DNA from: Lysobacteraceae bacterium
GTDB lineage: Bacteria > Pseudomonadota > Gammaproteobacteria > Xanthomonadales > Rhodanobacteraceae
DNA: 32,676 nt
Direction: 5' to 3'
NCBI GenBank assembly: GCA_018970895.1
Contig: JAGWVM010000025.1
Coordinates: 1-32,676 of the forward strand
Below, in pieces: positions 1 through 7,443 of the stretch. Positions within the stretch are counted from its first letter, which is position 1. Every line of letters starts with the position of its first letter. The position numbers and the translations under genes are program-made. Under the pieces are notes generated by a model that saw nothing but the letters and a program-made list of their open reading frames with translations, was not told the DNA's origin and did not search any database.

Positions 1-294
1 GCCCGGCGCCACGGGCTGGCCGCGTGCTGGATCGACTGGGACCGCGAGGAGGTCCTGGACACGCCGATCCGCTTCGAGCGCTGGTGGTCGCGCATCGCGC
101 CGCGGGCCGCGCATGACGCCGAGCGGCTGTTCTGGGAGCACGAGCTGGCCGACGCGCTGGCGACGGACAGCTACGCCGATCGCCTGCGCGCCCGCGTGGC
201 CGGCGACGAGCCGTGGCCCGACGTGCTCGCCTGGATGGTCGCGCAGGGCGAGCAGGACGTGCGGGCACACGCGCTCGCTGAGGGCTGGACATGA
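1..294 (+). CDS. Hypothetical protein, C-terminal part (5' end outside window)
   Basis: Reading frame 1 is open from the first base and stops with TGA at 292-294, giving about 97 residues of the C-terminus. The visible peptide is rich in Trp, Arg, Asp and Glu (for example WIDWDREEV and FERWWSRIAP) and has no membrane segment. The stop overlaps the ATG of the next gene (ATGA at 291-294), so the two are almost certainly translationally coupled and may act together. I do not recognise the family. The true start lies upstream of the window. Confidence 0.7.
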   Translation, partial: ARRHGLAACWIDWDREEVLDTPIRFERWWSRIAPRAAHDAERLFWEHELADALATDSYADRLRARVAGDEPWPDVLAWMVAQGEQDVRAHALAEGWT

Positions 295-1445
295 CCGCCT
301 GGCCCTCGATCAACCTGCACCACCTGGGCGCCGAACCGCTGCAGCGCGCGCTGGCCGACGTGCGTGCACCCCACCTGCCGATGTCGCTGCTGTCCGAGCA
401 CTACGCCACCGGCAACACGGCCCTGCATGCGGCACTGCGGACCAAGGTCGCGCACCTGGTGCACGCGCTGGAACGACCGCTGCGCACGCCGCGCCCGGGC
501 TGGCACGGCGCGCGGGCGGACGTGCTCGCGCTGGACATGGCCTTCGTCGAACACCCGCGCCAGCCGTTCGACCTGGCCTGGGTGGAGATCCAGGCATTCA
601 CCTCGATGCTGCCGACCTTCCACACGTTGCACCTGGCACAGCGACGACTGCATCGGCTCGACCGCGGCTGGCTGCCGCACGATCCGACCCCGCCGGGCGT
701 CGGCTGGACCGATCACCTGCGCGGCTGGGTGGCGCCGGATCCGGCCACCGTGCTGATCGAGGACCGCCCGCGCGAACGCTTCAACTGGCCCGACCTGGAT
801 GCCGCGCGTCACTGGTGGCAGGTGTCGGTGCACGACTGGGCCGAGCTGGTGCCGGCGCACGGCCGGCTCTACCACCCCGGCACGGCCCGGCATTTCGGCC
901 ACGCATGGAACCGGCTGATCCTGTCCGACCTTGCTCCGTTCGAACGACGCCGCGCCGAAACCACCCTGATGGCGGCCGACCGGATCGGGTGGCACAGCCA
1001 TCCGGCCTGGTACGAGGGCATCCACAAGGGCAGCCTGGCCGAGGTGCCGCTGGCCGCGCACGAGACCTGCCACTGGGTCGAGGAGCGCCCGCCGTGCGCC
1101 GGCGACGAAGCCGCATCGGGCTGGGTTGCCAAGGCGGTGGGCAGCCACTCCGGCAGCGGCCTGCTGCTGGCACCCAGCGCCGGCCAGCTCGCGGCGCTGC
1201 CCACGCCGCGGCAGTGGATCGTGCAGAAGCGCTTCCGCCAGACGCCGATCGGCACGCACCCGCAGACCGGCCAGCCGCTGTTCGGCGAGGTGCGCTGCAT
1301 GCTCGGCCTGGCCGATGACCGGCCACCGTGGGTGATGGCCTGGATCCTGCGCCTGTCCACCAACGGCGTCGCCACGCTCACCGGCCGGCAGACCCTGCCC
1401 GGCGAAGGCATGACGACGCTCTACTTCGACACCACCGCCGGATGA
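291..1445 (+). CDS. Hypothetical protein, possibly ATP-grasp-like
   Basis: A 384-residue soluble protein beginning at the ATG that overlaps the stop of the preceding gene. I do not recognise it with certainty. The C-terminal third has features reminiscent of ATP-grasp enzymes: a Lys followed by a Gly/Ser-rich loop (K281, then GSHSGSG to about 290), a strand IVQKRF near 310-315, and acidic and basic residues in GEVRCMLGL near 332-340. The N-terminal half has conserved-looking blocks such as WVEIQAFTSM (98-107). No signal peptide or membrane helix is visible. If it is an ATP-grasp enzyme it would join a carboxylate to an amine or thiol, probably with the upstream partner gene. That function is inference from motif shape only. 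Confidence 0.75.
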   Translation: MTAWPSINLHHLGAEPLQRALADVRAPHLPMSLLSEHYATGNTALHAALRTKVAHLVHALERPLRTPRPGWHGARADVLALDMAFVEHPRQPFDLAWVEIQAFTSMLPTFHTLHLAQRRLHRLDRGWLPHDPTPPGVGWTDHLRGWVAPDPATVLIEDRPRERFNWPDLDAARHWWQVSVHDWAELVPAHGRLYHPGTARHFGHAWNRLILSDLAPFERRRAETTLMAADRIGWHSHPAWYEGIHKGSLAEVPLAAHETCHWVEERPPCAGDEAASGWVAKAVGSHSGSGLLLAPSAGQLAALPTPRQWIVQKRFRQTPIGTHPQTGQPLFGEVRCMLGLADDRPPWVMAWILRLSTNGVATLTGRQTLPGEGMTTLYFDTTAG

Positions 1446-1575
1446 GTCGCGTCCCCGCTGGCCGGTAACGGCAACGGCCCGGCACAATGGCCGGACGGCA
1501 CCCCCGCCCGGCCCGGATCGACCCCATGCGCACGGCAACGACATCCATCGCTTCCACCGACCGGGACGGCATCGC

Positions 1576-2553
1576 ATGAGCCTGGTGTTCCTCAGCGGCG
1601 CCAGCGGCTTCCTCGGCAGCCACCTGCTGCGCGAACTGGCCGGCGCCGGCCACACCGTGCGCGCGCTGTCGCGCAGCGCGGCATCGGATGCCGGCATCGC
1701 CGCGCTCGGCGGGCAGCCGGTGCGCGGCAGCCTGGAGGACAGCGACGCACTGCAGGCCGGCCTGGCCGGCTGCGAGGCGGTATTCCACGCCGCGGCCGAC
1801 ACCAGCATGTGGCGACCCCACGCCGCGCGGCAGACGGCCGCCAACGTGGAGGGCACGCGACGCCTGCTGGCCGCGGCCGCACGGGCCGGGGTCGGCGCCT
1901 TCCTGCATACGTCCTCGGTATCGGCCTATTCCCATCTCGTGCACGGCACGATGACCGAGGCCACGCCGCAGCGCGGTGGCGACAGCTGGGTCAACTACGA
2001 GCGCACCAAGTACCTGGCCGAACGGGCGGTGCGCGAGGGCACGCTGCCGTGGATCGTGTTCAACCCGTCGCACATCCTCGGGCCCGGCGACCGGCACAAC
2101 TGGTCGCGGCTGATCCGCCTGATCGACATGCAGAAGCTGCCCGGCATCCCGCCCGGCATCGGCGCCTTCGCCGACGTGCGCGAGATCGCCCGTGCTCAGC
2201 TGAGGGCCTGGCAGCGCGGTCGCTTTGGCCAGTGCTACCTGCTCGGCGGCGAGCACGCCCGCTTCGTCGACTTCGTGCACCGGGTCGGCACGGCGCTGGA
2301 CCGGCGCACGCCGCGCGGCGCCACGCCCGCCTGGGCACTGATGGCCTACGCACGCGTGCTGGATGCCGCGTCACGCCTGACCGGACGCGAACCGGACGTA
2401 ACCCCGGAAGGTGCGGCACTCACCTCGCACCGCCTGCAGGTCGACTCGTCGCGGGCGCGAAGCGAGCTGGACTATGTCGAGACGCCGCTCGACACGCTGC
2501 TGGCCGACACGCTGGCGTGGATGCGCGACGAGGGCATGCTCGCGCCGCGCTGA
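1576..2553 (+). CDS. NAD(P)-dependent epimerase/dehydratase (extended SDR)
   Basis: A 325-residue Rossmann-fold protein of the extended short-chain dehydrogenase family. It starts with the nucleotide loop GASGFLGS (8-15). It has the catalytic Tyr-Lys pair in NYERTK (Y141, K145) and upstream serines in HTSSVSAY (111-118). Family members oxidise or reduce hydroxyl groups on nucleotide sugars, sterol-like or flavonoid-like substrates; the substrate here cannot be told. It has its own 130-bp leader after the preceding gene and ends 12 bp from the convergent GNAT gene. The ATG is placed two codons before the usual first beta strand (LVFLSG). The Shine-Dalgarno sequence is weak. Confidence 0.9.
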   Translation: MSLVFLSGASGFLGSHLLRELAGAGHTVRALSRSAASDAGIAALGGQPVRGSLEDSDALQAGLAGCEAVFHAAADTSMWRPHAARQTAANVEGTRRLLAAAARAGVGAFLHTSSVSAYSHLVHGTMTEATPQRGGDSWVNYERTKYLAERAVREGTLPWIVFNPSHILGPGDRHNWSRLIRLIDMQKLPGIPPGIGAFADVREIARAQLRAWQRGRFGQCYLLGGEHARFVDFVHRVGTALDRRTPRGATPAWALMAYARVLDAASRLTGREPDVTPEGAALTSHRLQVDSSRARSELDYVETPLDTLLADTLAWMRDEGMLAPR

Positions 2554-2565
2554 GCGTCGCCGGGG

Positions 2566-3624
2566 TCACTGGTCCTCGTCGGCGGCGGTGAGGTGCAGCG
2601 CCCGGGGCGGATCCGCCGTGAGGCCGCGCTGCCAGCGACCGATCACCGGGCGCCGACCACGCTCGCGAAACCCGGCCCGATGCCAGGCCGCATGGCAGGC
2701 CTCGCTGGCCATGCACTCCACCGAAATCGCGTCGTGGCCTTCGCGCCGGGCCGCATGCAACAGCAGGTCGAGACACTCGCGCGGCACGCCGTCGATCGCC
2801 CCGGCCGACCAGAAATCCCGCACGTGCAGGATGCCACCGTCGACCTGGCAGGCGAACCACGCGCACAGGGTCCCGTCTCGCCCGGCCACCAGCAGGTATC
2901 GGGTGGTCACCATCGGCCAGGCGTCGAAGCGCCAGCGCAAAAAGGTGCCGTCGCGCACGGCAAGCGCCGTGCTGCCGGTGGCGGACGCGGCCCACAGGGC
3001 GTCCATCCGCGGATCGACGTGGCGGCTCCAGCTGGCCGTCAGCCGCCGCACCCGCAGCCGCCGCGCCAGAAGGCCCAGCCTGACCGCGGCGTCCACCAGC
3101 GGCGCTGCCAGCGCGGCGAGGCCGCTCGGCATCCGCCGACCGAGGTAGCGCCGGCTGCGCAGCACCCGTGCATGTCGGCACATGTCGCCGAGCACGGCGT
3201 AGCCGAGCCGCTTCACCACCGCGAGCGACTTCGGATTGGGCACGCCGTAGAGCAGGTCGAAGCGTTCGGAGGACGCCTCCATCAGGCCGGCCTGCAGGAT
3301 CATTGCCGGCCCCAGGCTGCGGTGCTTCGGATGCACCGCGAAGTCGACCAGCACGCCGGCTGCCAGCGTCCGGTCGCCCGCGACCATGCGCCGTGGCCCA
3401 GCCGCGCTGACACCGACGCGCTCGCTGCTGGCGCGGTCGCGCAGCAGGCAAACCATCGGCTCGCCGAACGGGCACTGGCGGTAGAACCAATCGATCTTCG
3501 GCACGTGCTCGCCGTCGCGGCCCAAGTGGCTGAGGTGCCAGATCCGCACGATGTCCGACGCGTCACCCGGCAAACGGGCCGGTTCGACGGCATACGCGGG
3601 CGACGGCGGCGACGGCTCGCTCAT
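2566..3624 (-). CDS. Tandem-GNAT N-acyltransferase, last gene of the amidation operon
   Basis: A 352-residue protein. The first half holds a GNAT core: strand LVDFAVHP (92-99) followed by the acyl-CoA pyrophosphate loop R102-S-L-G-P-A107, which fits the R/Q-x-x-G-x-G/A consensus, then YGVPNPKS and a KRLGY helix end (139-142). The second half, from about 240, repeats a GNAT-like pattern (strand ILHVRDFW, then HRAGF near the end), so this is a duplicated or two-domain GNAT. The frame is open further upstream, but I chose the ATG at 3624 because it overlaps the nadE-like stop as ATGA. Its likely role is transfer of an acyl group to an amine made or carried by the operon products. The substrate is unknown. 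Confidence 0.88.
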   Translation of the reverse strand: MSEPSPPSPAYAVEPARLPGDASDIVRIWHLSHLGRDGEHVPKIDWFYRQCPFGEPMVCLLRDRASSERVGVSAAGPRRMVAGDRTLAAGVLVDFAVHPKHRSLGPAMILQAGLMEASSERFDLLYGVPNPKSLAVVKRLGYAVLGDMCRHARVLRSRRYLGRRMPSGLAALAAPLVDAAVRLGLLARRLRVRRLTASWSRHVDPRMDALWAASATGSTALAVRDGTFLRWRFDAWPMVTTRYLLVAGRDGTLCAWFACQVDGGILHVRDFWSAGAIDGVPRECLDLLLHAARREGHDAISVECMASEACHAAWHRAGFRERGRRPVIGRWQRGLTADPPRALHLTAADEDQ

Positions 3625-4601
3625 GGCTCGGGCGGCGTGGCCAGGGTGATCGGCGGCAGGTGGAGGTAGCGGGTGCTGCGCCGCTTCGCTCGGATGTCGG
3701 CGTAGACCGCCTCGGCTGCCGCGGCCGACAGCCCGAGCGGCGCGCACAGCACGGCAGGCGGCAGGTCGTGCTCGAGCGCCCACAGCGCCAGGTCCATCGA
3801 GCGCCACGGCAGCGCGAAATAGAATTCGTCCTGGCCTTGGGCGAGGCTGTAGGTGTCGGTGGTCGGCTCGGCCGTGGCCACGCTATCGGGCAGCTCCAGG
3901 TAACGCGCCAGCGCGTAGACCTGCGACTTGTACAGGTGCGCGATCGGCTTGAGGTCGGCGGAGCCGTCGCCGTTCTTCACGAAGAATCCCTGGTCGTACT
4001 CCAGCCGGTTCGGCGTGCCGACCACGGCGTAGTTGAGCCGGTCGGCGTGGTGGTATTCGATGGTCTTGCGCAGGCGCTGCTTGTAGTTGGTGGCGGCGAC
4101 GATCTGCAGGTACTCGGGCAAGGCCATCGGCGCGTCGAAGCGGCTTCCGTCCGGCGCCTCTGCGACCAGCCGGAAGTGGTTGATGCCGCCCTCGCGCCCG
4201 CCGGCGATCACCACCTTGATGCGCCAGTCTTCGCGGTAGTCCGGCAGCACGCGGCGCACCGCCTCGTCGCGCGAGCGGTAGCAGCCGATCGCCTCCAGCG
4301 CCGGCGCGATGTCCTGGGTCTGCACCCGCACGCCGAGGTGCGTGGCCAGCTCGCCGGCGTCGCGTGCGCTGCGGCCGGAGGAGTCCCGCTCGGGCAGGAT
4401 CAGGGCATACACCCGCGCCGCTCCCACCGCGCGCACCGCCAGCGCGGCGCAGACCGAGCTGTCCACCCCGCCGGAAATCGCCACCACCAGCCCGCGCCGG
4501 TGCAGGGTCTGTGCCAGCGTGGCGCGGATCCACACGACGATGCGCCCGACCTCGGCCGCCGGATCGAGCGACAGTACGTTCCAGTCCAGCCCCTTGGTCA
4601 T
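3621..4601 (-). CDS. NAD(+) synthase-like amide-forming ATP pyrophosphatase
   Basis: A 326-residue member of the NadE fold. It has the PP-loop SGGVDSS (43-49) and the family blocks GTPNRLEYDQGFF (195-207) and NGDGSADLKPIAHLYKSQV (210-228), with GQDE at 256-259. NadE enzymes adenylate a carboxylate and replace AMP with ammonia to form a carboxamide. Between the N-terminal Rossmann half and GTPN there is a stretch (about 125-168) that looks longer than in housekeeping NadE. No glutaminase domain is fused, so ammonia must come from elsewhere. The gene lies 39 bp after the methyltransferase and overlaps the GNAT gene by 4 bp. The operon setting makes a dedicated biosynthetic role more likely than NAD synthesis, but true NadE activity cannot be excluded. 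Confidence 0.88.
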   Translation of the reverse strand: MTKGLDWNVLSLDPAAEVGRIVVWIRATLAQTLHRRGLVVAISGGVDSSVCAALAVRAVGAARVYALILPERDSSGRSARDAGELATHLGVRVQTQDIAPALEAIGCYRSRDEAVRRVLPDYREDWRIKVVIAGGREGGINHFRLVAEAPDGSRFDAPMALPEYLQIVAATNYKQRLRKTIEYHHADRLNYAVVGTPNRLEYDQGFFVKNGDGSADLKPIAHLYKSQVYALARYLELPDSVATAEPTTDTYSLAQGQDEFYFALPWRSMDLALWALEHDLPPAVLCAPLGLSAAAAEAVYADIRAKRRSTRYLHLPPITLATPPEP

Positions 4602-4640
4602 GCCCGTATCCGTGTGTCCGCCGCGCTTTGCGCGCCGCCC

Positions 4641-5531
4641 TCAGGCGCGCCGCGCAAGCAGCGCGCGAACCACGCCGCCGGCATCGGTCAGCTCGCGCAC
4701 CTCGTGATAGTTGCCGTCGCGCTGCAGCCGCCGCGACATCGCTGGCCCTTGTCCGTTACCCACCTCAAACGCCAGCCAGCCACCAGCACGAAGCAGATTC
4801 GGCGCATCCTCGACCAAGCGCAACAAAAGCGTGACACCCAGAGGACCGCCATCGAATGCTTCGCGAGGCTCATGTTCGGAAATCTCTGCCGCCATCGCGC
4901 CCACCTTGTGGCTCTGGATGTAGGGAGGTGCACACGTGATCAGATCCACCCTGCCCCTGAGAGGAGCCTCGTCGAAAGGTTCGAGCAGATCGCCCAGACG
5001 CAGATCCAGTCTGTCACCGAGTCCGAGTAGCCGACCATTCTCGCGGGCGAGGGCAAGGGCGGCCCCACTGATATCCCCACCCATGACACGTGCCCGGGGC
5101 GCATCCCATGCCATCGCATAGGCTATGTTCCCCGACCCGGTGCAAACATCGATTGCAATAGGCTCTCCGGGGATTTCCCTGAGCAGTTCCACTGCCGCCC
5201 AGGCCAGGAGCTCGGTCTCGGCACGAGGAATCAGGGCGCCAGGCGCACTGAGCATCTCAAGCCCCATGAACTGCTGGCGTCCAGTGAGGTAGGCCAGTGG
5301 CTCCCCCTGGAGGCGCCGCTCGACCAGTCGTTCGAGTGCATGCTCCGCGTGGGGTACGGTTTCGATCGACGGAAGCGGACGACGCATGGCAGCCCCCGCT
5401 GAACACGGCTGGCCAGCGACCGTGTGCCACAGTGCCCGCAGTGCGCTGTCCGGCGTCTCCTCGGGCTTGTCAGGCAGCACCTGAAGCCCACCGTCAAGGC
5501 GATTTAACAGGCGCTGGAACAAGTCATTCAT
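4641..5531 (-). CDS. PrmC/HemK-like methyltransferase with altered NPPY motif
   Basis: A 296-residue class I SAM-dependent methyltransferase with the layout of release-factor glutamine N5-methyltransferase: an N-terminal helical part, YLTGRQQFMG (81-90), LIPRAETELL (100-109), the SAM loop VCTGSGNIA (129-137) and an acidic strand end GGDIS (151-155). The signature normally reading NPPY is TCAPPYI here, with Ala at 201 (codon GCA at 4931-4929) in place of the Asn that in this family holds the substrate amide. It overlaps the ligase stop by 8 bp and sits in a biosynthetic operon, so it is probably a repurposed paralogue rather than the housekeeping prmC. The 5' part of the gene is less GC-rich than the flanks. 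Confidence 0.88.
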   Translation of the reverse strand: MNDLFQRLLNRLDGGLQVLPDKPEETPDSALRALWHTVAGQPCSAGAAMRRPLPSIETVPHAEHALERLVERRLQGEPLAYLTGRQQFMGLEMLSAPGALIPRAETELLAWAAVELLREIPGEPIAIDVCTGSGNIAYAMAWDAPRARVMGGDISGAALALARENGRLLGLGDRLDLRLGDLLEPFDEAPLRGRVDLITCAPPYIQSHKVGAMAAEISEHEPREAFDGGPLGVTLLLRLVEDAPNLLRAGGWLAFEVGNGQGPAMSRRLQRDGNYHEVRELTDAGGVVRALLARRA

Positions 5532-7104
5532 CGAGGTGTCCCCCTGACGCGCACGATGCCAGCAGCGCGCGCTTGCTCACCTTACCCGTAGACGTCCGCG
5601 GCAAGACTTCGACGATGACGATCTGCTGCGGCACCATGAAACTCTCCAATCGTCGAAGGCATAGCGCTCGAATCTGCCCTGCACTCAGGCTTGCATCGTC
5701 CTGAAGCACGACGTAAGCGCGGATGGCCTGACCCAGCAGCTCATCGTCGACGCCGACGACCGCGACCTCGCGGATCCCGTCAATGGCGCCCATGGCGTTC
5801 TCCACCTCGACTGGACTGACCTTTTCGCCGCGAGTCTTGATGATGTCGTCGCTGCGGCCCATGAAATAGAGAAAGCCATCCTCGTCCATGCGGAACAAAT
5901 CGTGGGTGCAAAGCACCCGTTCCCCCGGCAGCCGGCCAGGGCGAAGCATGTGCTCGGACAGATCCGGACGATTCCAGTATCCCAGCATCACGTGCGGGCC
6001 ACGCACATGCAGCACGCCGATCTCGCCTGGTGGTGTCTGCTCACCCGTCGGCGAAAGCAGGAACACCTCCGTGCCGGGGATCGCCTTGCCTACCGACCCG
6101 GGACGCTCGTCGATGAGTTCAGGGGCAAGATAGCTGACCCGCTTGCACTCGGTCAGTCCATACATTCTGTAAATGCGAGCGTTGGGAAACACCTCGCGAA
6201 GCTGCGCCACACTGGCGTCGGACAGCGCAGCGGCGGTGTTGGTCACCCGGCCAACGCCTTCGAAACGCAGCGGGGACTTGCGATGCGCGGCAAGCAGCAT
6301 TGCGAACATCGTGGGAACGCCCGGGAAGACCGTAACGCCCTCGGCCCGAATGCGTGCAAATACCTGGGCAGGGAACGTGAACGAGCGCTCCAGGACCAGA
6401 GTGGCGCCAAGACTTACCGTCATGAGCAGTTGATACAGGCCGTAGTCGAAAGCCAGAGGCAACGCACACAGGATGCGGTCGTCGGGAGAAAGGCGGAGAT
6501 ACTCCACCAGGCTTCCGCAGGCAAATACCATCGACTGATGCGTCTGCATGACGCCTTTGGGCGTGCCGGTGCTGCCGGACGTATAGATCAGCGCGGCGAG
6601 GTCGAGCCCGATCACATCGCACTGCAGCGCGTCGGGCGCATCGGGACCGATCGCCAGGTCGAAGGCAGACACCGCCGGATGCGACGGACATTCGCCTGAG
6701 CAGACCACTCCCCCGGGCAGGCGGGATCCATCGAGCAATGGCAGGAACTGTTGGCCCAGGTGCGCGTCGGTGATCAACACGCAGGCTCCGGAATCGTCGA
6801 GGATGAATGCCAACTTGTCGGACTTGGTCTGTGGATTCACCGGGAGGAACACTCCTCCGGCGATCAATACCGCATAGATCGACACCACCGCAGGCCAGCT
6901 GTTGTCCAGATAGATCGCCACACGGTCACCGCGCCTCAGGCCCCGCGCCTGCAGGTTGCCCGCGAGTCGCGTGGCGCTGCGCAGGAGATCGCCATAGCTG
7001 TGTACCGTCCCCTCGATCACCGCGACCGTCTTGCCAGCCGACGACGGGTCGCTGCCTCGCCTCAGCAGGCTCTCATGCAGGAGCCGGATCGGGGGAATGG
7101 TCAT
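5524..7104 (-). CDS. AMP-forming acyl-CoA/acyl-ACP ligase
   Basis: A 526-residue member of the ANL adenylating superfamily. It has the P-loop LIYTSGSTGTPKGVM (172-186), the core motifs YGLTE and RTSTGK near the C-terminus, and the catalytic lysine at about K508 (TGKVSKRALL). It lacks condensation and thioesterase domains and has no fused carrier domain. Its ATG overlaps the carrier protein stop (ATGA at 7101-7104), so the likely reaction is ATP-dependent activation of a carboxylic acid and loading onto that carrier. The general look (GGVFLPVNP near 83-91) resembles ligases found in exopolysaccharide and exosortase-linked loci, but no exosortase is visible. The substrate is unknown. Confidence 0.92.
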   Translation of the reverse strand: MTIPPIRLLHESLLRRGSDPSSAGKTVAVIEGTVHSYGDLLRSATRLAGNLQARGLRRGDRVAIYLDNSWPAVVSIYAVLIAGGVFLPVNPQTKSDKLAFILDDSGACVLITDAHLGQQFLPLLDGSRLPGGVVCSGECPSHPAVSAFDLAIGPDAPDALQCDVIGLDLAALIYTSGSTGTPKGVMQTHQSMVFACGSLVEYLRLSPDDRILCALPLAFDYGLYQLLMTVSLGATLVLERSFTFPAQVFARIRAEGVTVFPGVPTMFAMLLAAHRKSPLRFEGVGRVTNTAAALSDASVAQLREVFPNARIYRMYGLTECKRVSYLAPELIDERPGSVGKAIPGTEVFLLSPTGEQTPPGEIGVLHVRGPHVMLGYWNRPDLSEHMLRPGRLPGERVLCTHDLFRMDEDGFLYFMGRSDDIIKTRGEKVSPVEVENAMGAIDGIREVAVVGVDDELLGQAIRAYVVLQDDASLSAGQIRALCLRRLESFMVPQQIVIVEVLPRTSTGKVSKRALLASCASGGHLDE

Positions 7105-7382
7105 GCTTTCGCTGCAGGCGCCGAGGCAAGGGTCCGGAGAACGAAGTCGGACATGCTGTCCACCGAGTCGAAATTCTGCGGCAAGAGGTCTTCACCCCTC
7201 ACCGAAATGCCGAACTGCACCTCGAGAAACAACGCCAACTCGAGTACCCCGGTGGAATCGATGACACCCAGCTCCAGCAAGGACGCCTGATCGGCGAGAT
7301 CGGATCCGTCATTGCTGAACAGCAGGTTTTCCAGGATGTATCCACGGATGTCCGCGTTGATCTGTGACCGCTCTGGTTTCAC
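7101..7382 (-). CDS. Acyl carrier protein
   Basis: A 93-residue acidic helical protein with the phosphopantetheine attachment motif LGVIDSTGVLEL, Ser43 being the expected modified residue. It is stand-alone and lies directly upstream of the acyl ligase, with a 4-bp overlap. The start is a GTG (7382) with a G-rich Shine-Dalgarno-like stretch just upstream. It would carry the ligase product as a thioester for the amidotransferase, methyltransferase or GNAT. Upstream is a 61-bp gap with a CRP/Clp-like palindrome. The D-S-T variant after the conserved Asp is typical of specialised carrier proteins rather than the fatty-acid AcpP (DSL). Confidence 0.92.
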   Translation of the reverse strand: MKPERSQINADIRGYILENLLFSNDGSDLADQASLLELGVIDSTGVLELALFLEVQFGISVRGEDLLPQNFDSVDSMSDFVLRTLASAPAAKA

Positions 7383-7401
7383 AAGCCCCCCACCCCTTTT
7401 T

Positions 7402-7417
7402 TGTGAATTCCATCACA
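7402..7417. promoter_or_regulatory. CRP/Clp-type binding site
   Basis: The 16 bases read TGTGA-N6-TCACA, a perfect match to the symmetric core of the CRP consensus, flanked on both sides by A/T runs. Xanthomonad Clp recognises the same core. It lies in the 61-bp gap between asnB and the carrier protein gene, centred about 27 bp upstream of the GTG start. That position is closer than a normal activating site, so it could repress, mark an internal promoter or be coincidental. Confidence 0.6.
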
Positions 7418-7443
7418 CTTTTTGCCGGAAAGCATGATCCTGA

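Noticed and set aside
171..1856. Minus-strand open frame across the first two plus-strand genes
   Set aside because: It spans two genes and an intergenic gap and has no recognisable motifs or start signal.
4602..4640. Short GCGC-type hairpin between the methyltransferase and NadE-like genes
   Set aside because: The arms are only 4 bp and chance in GC-rich DNA is sufficient to explain it. It would not terminate the operon.
7363..7383. Second TGTGA...TCACA pair near the carrier start
   Set aside because: The spacer is 11 bases, not the 6 required for CRP/Clp, and it is within coding sequence.
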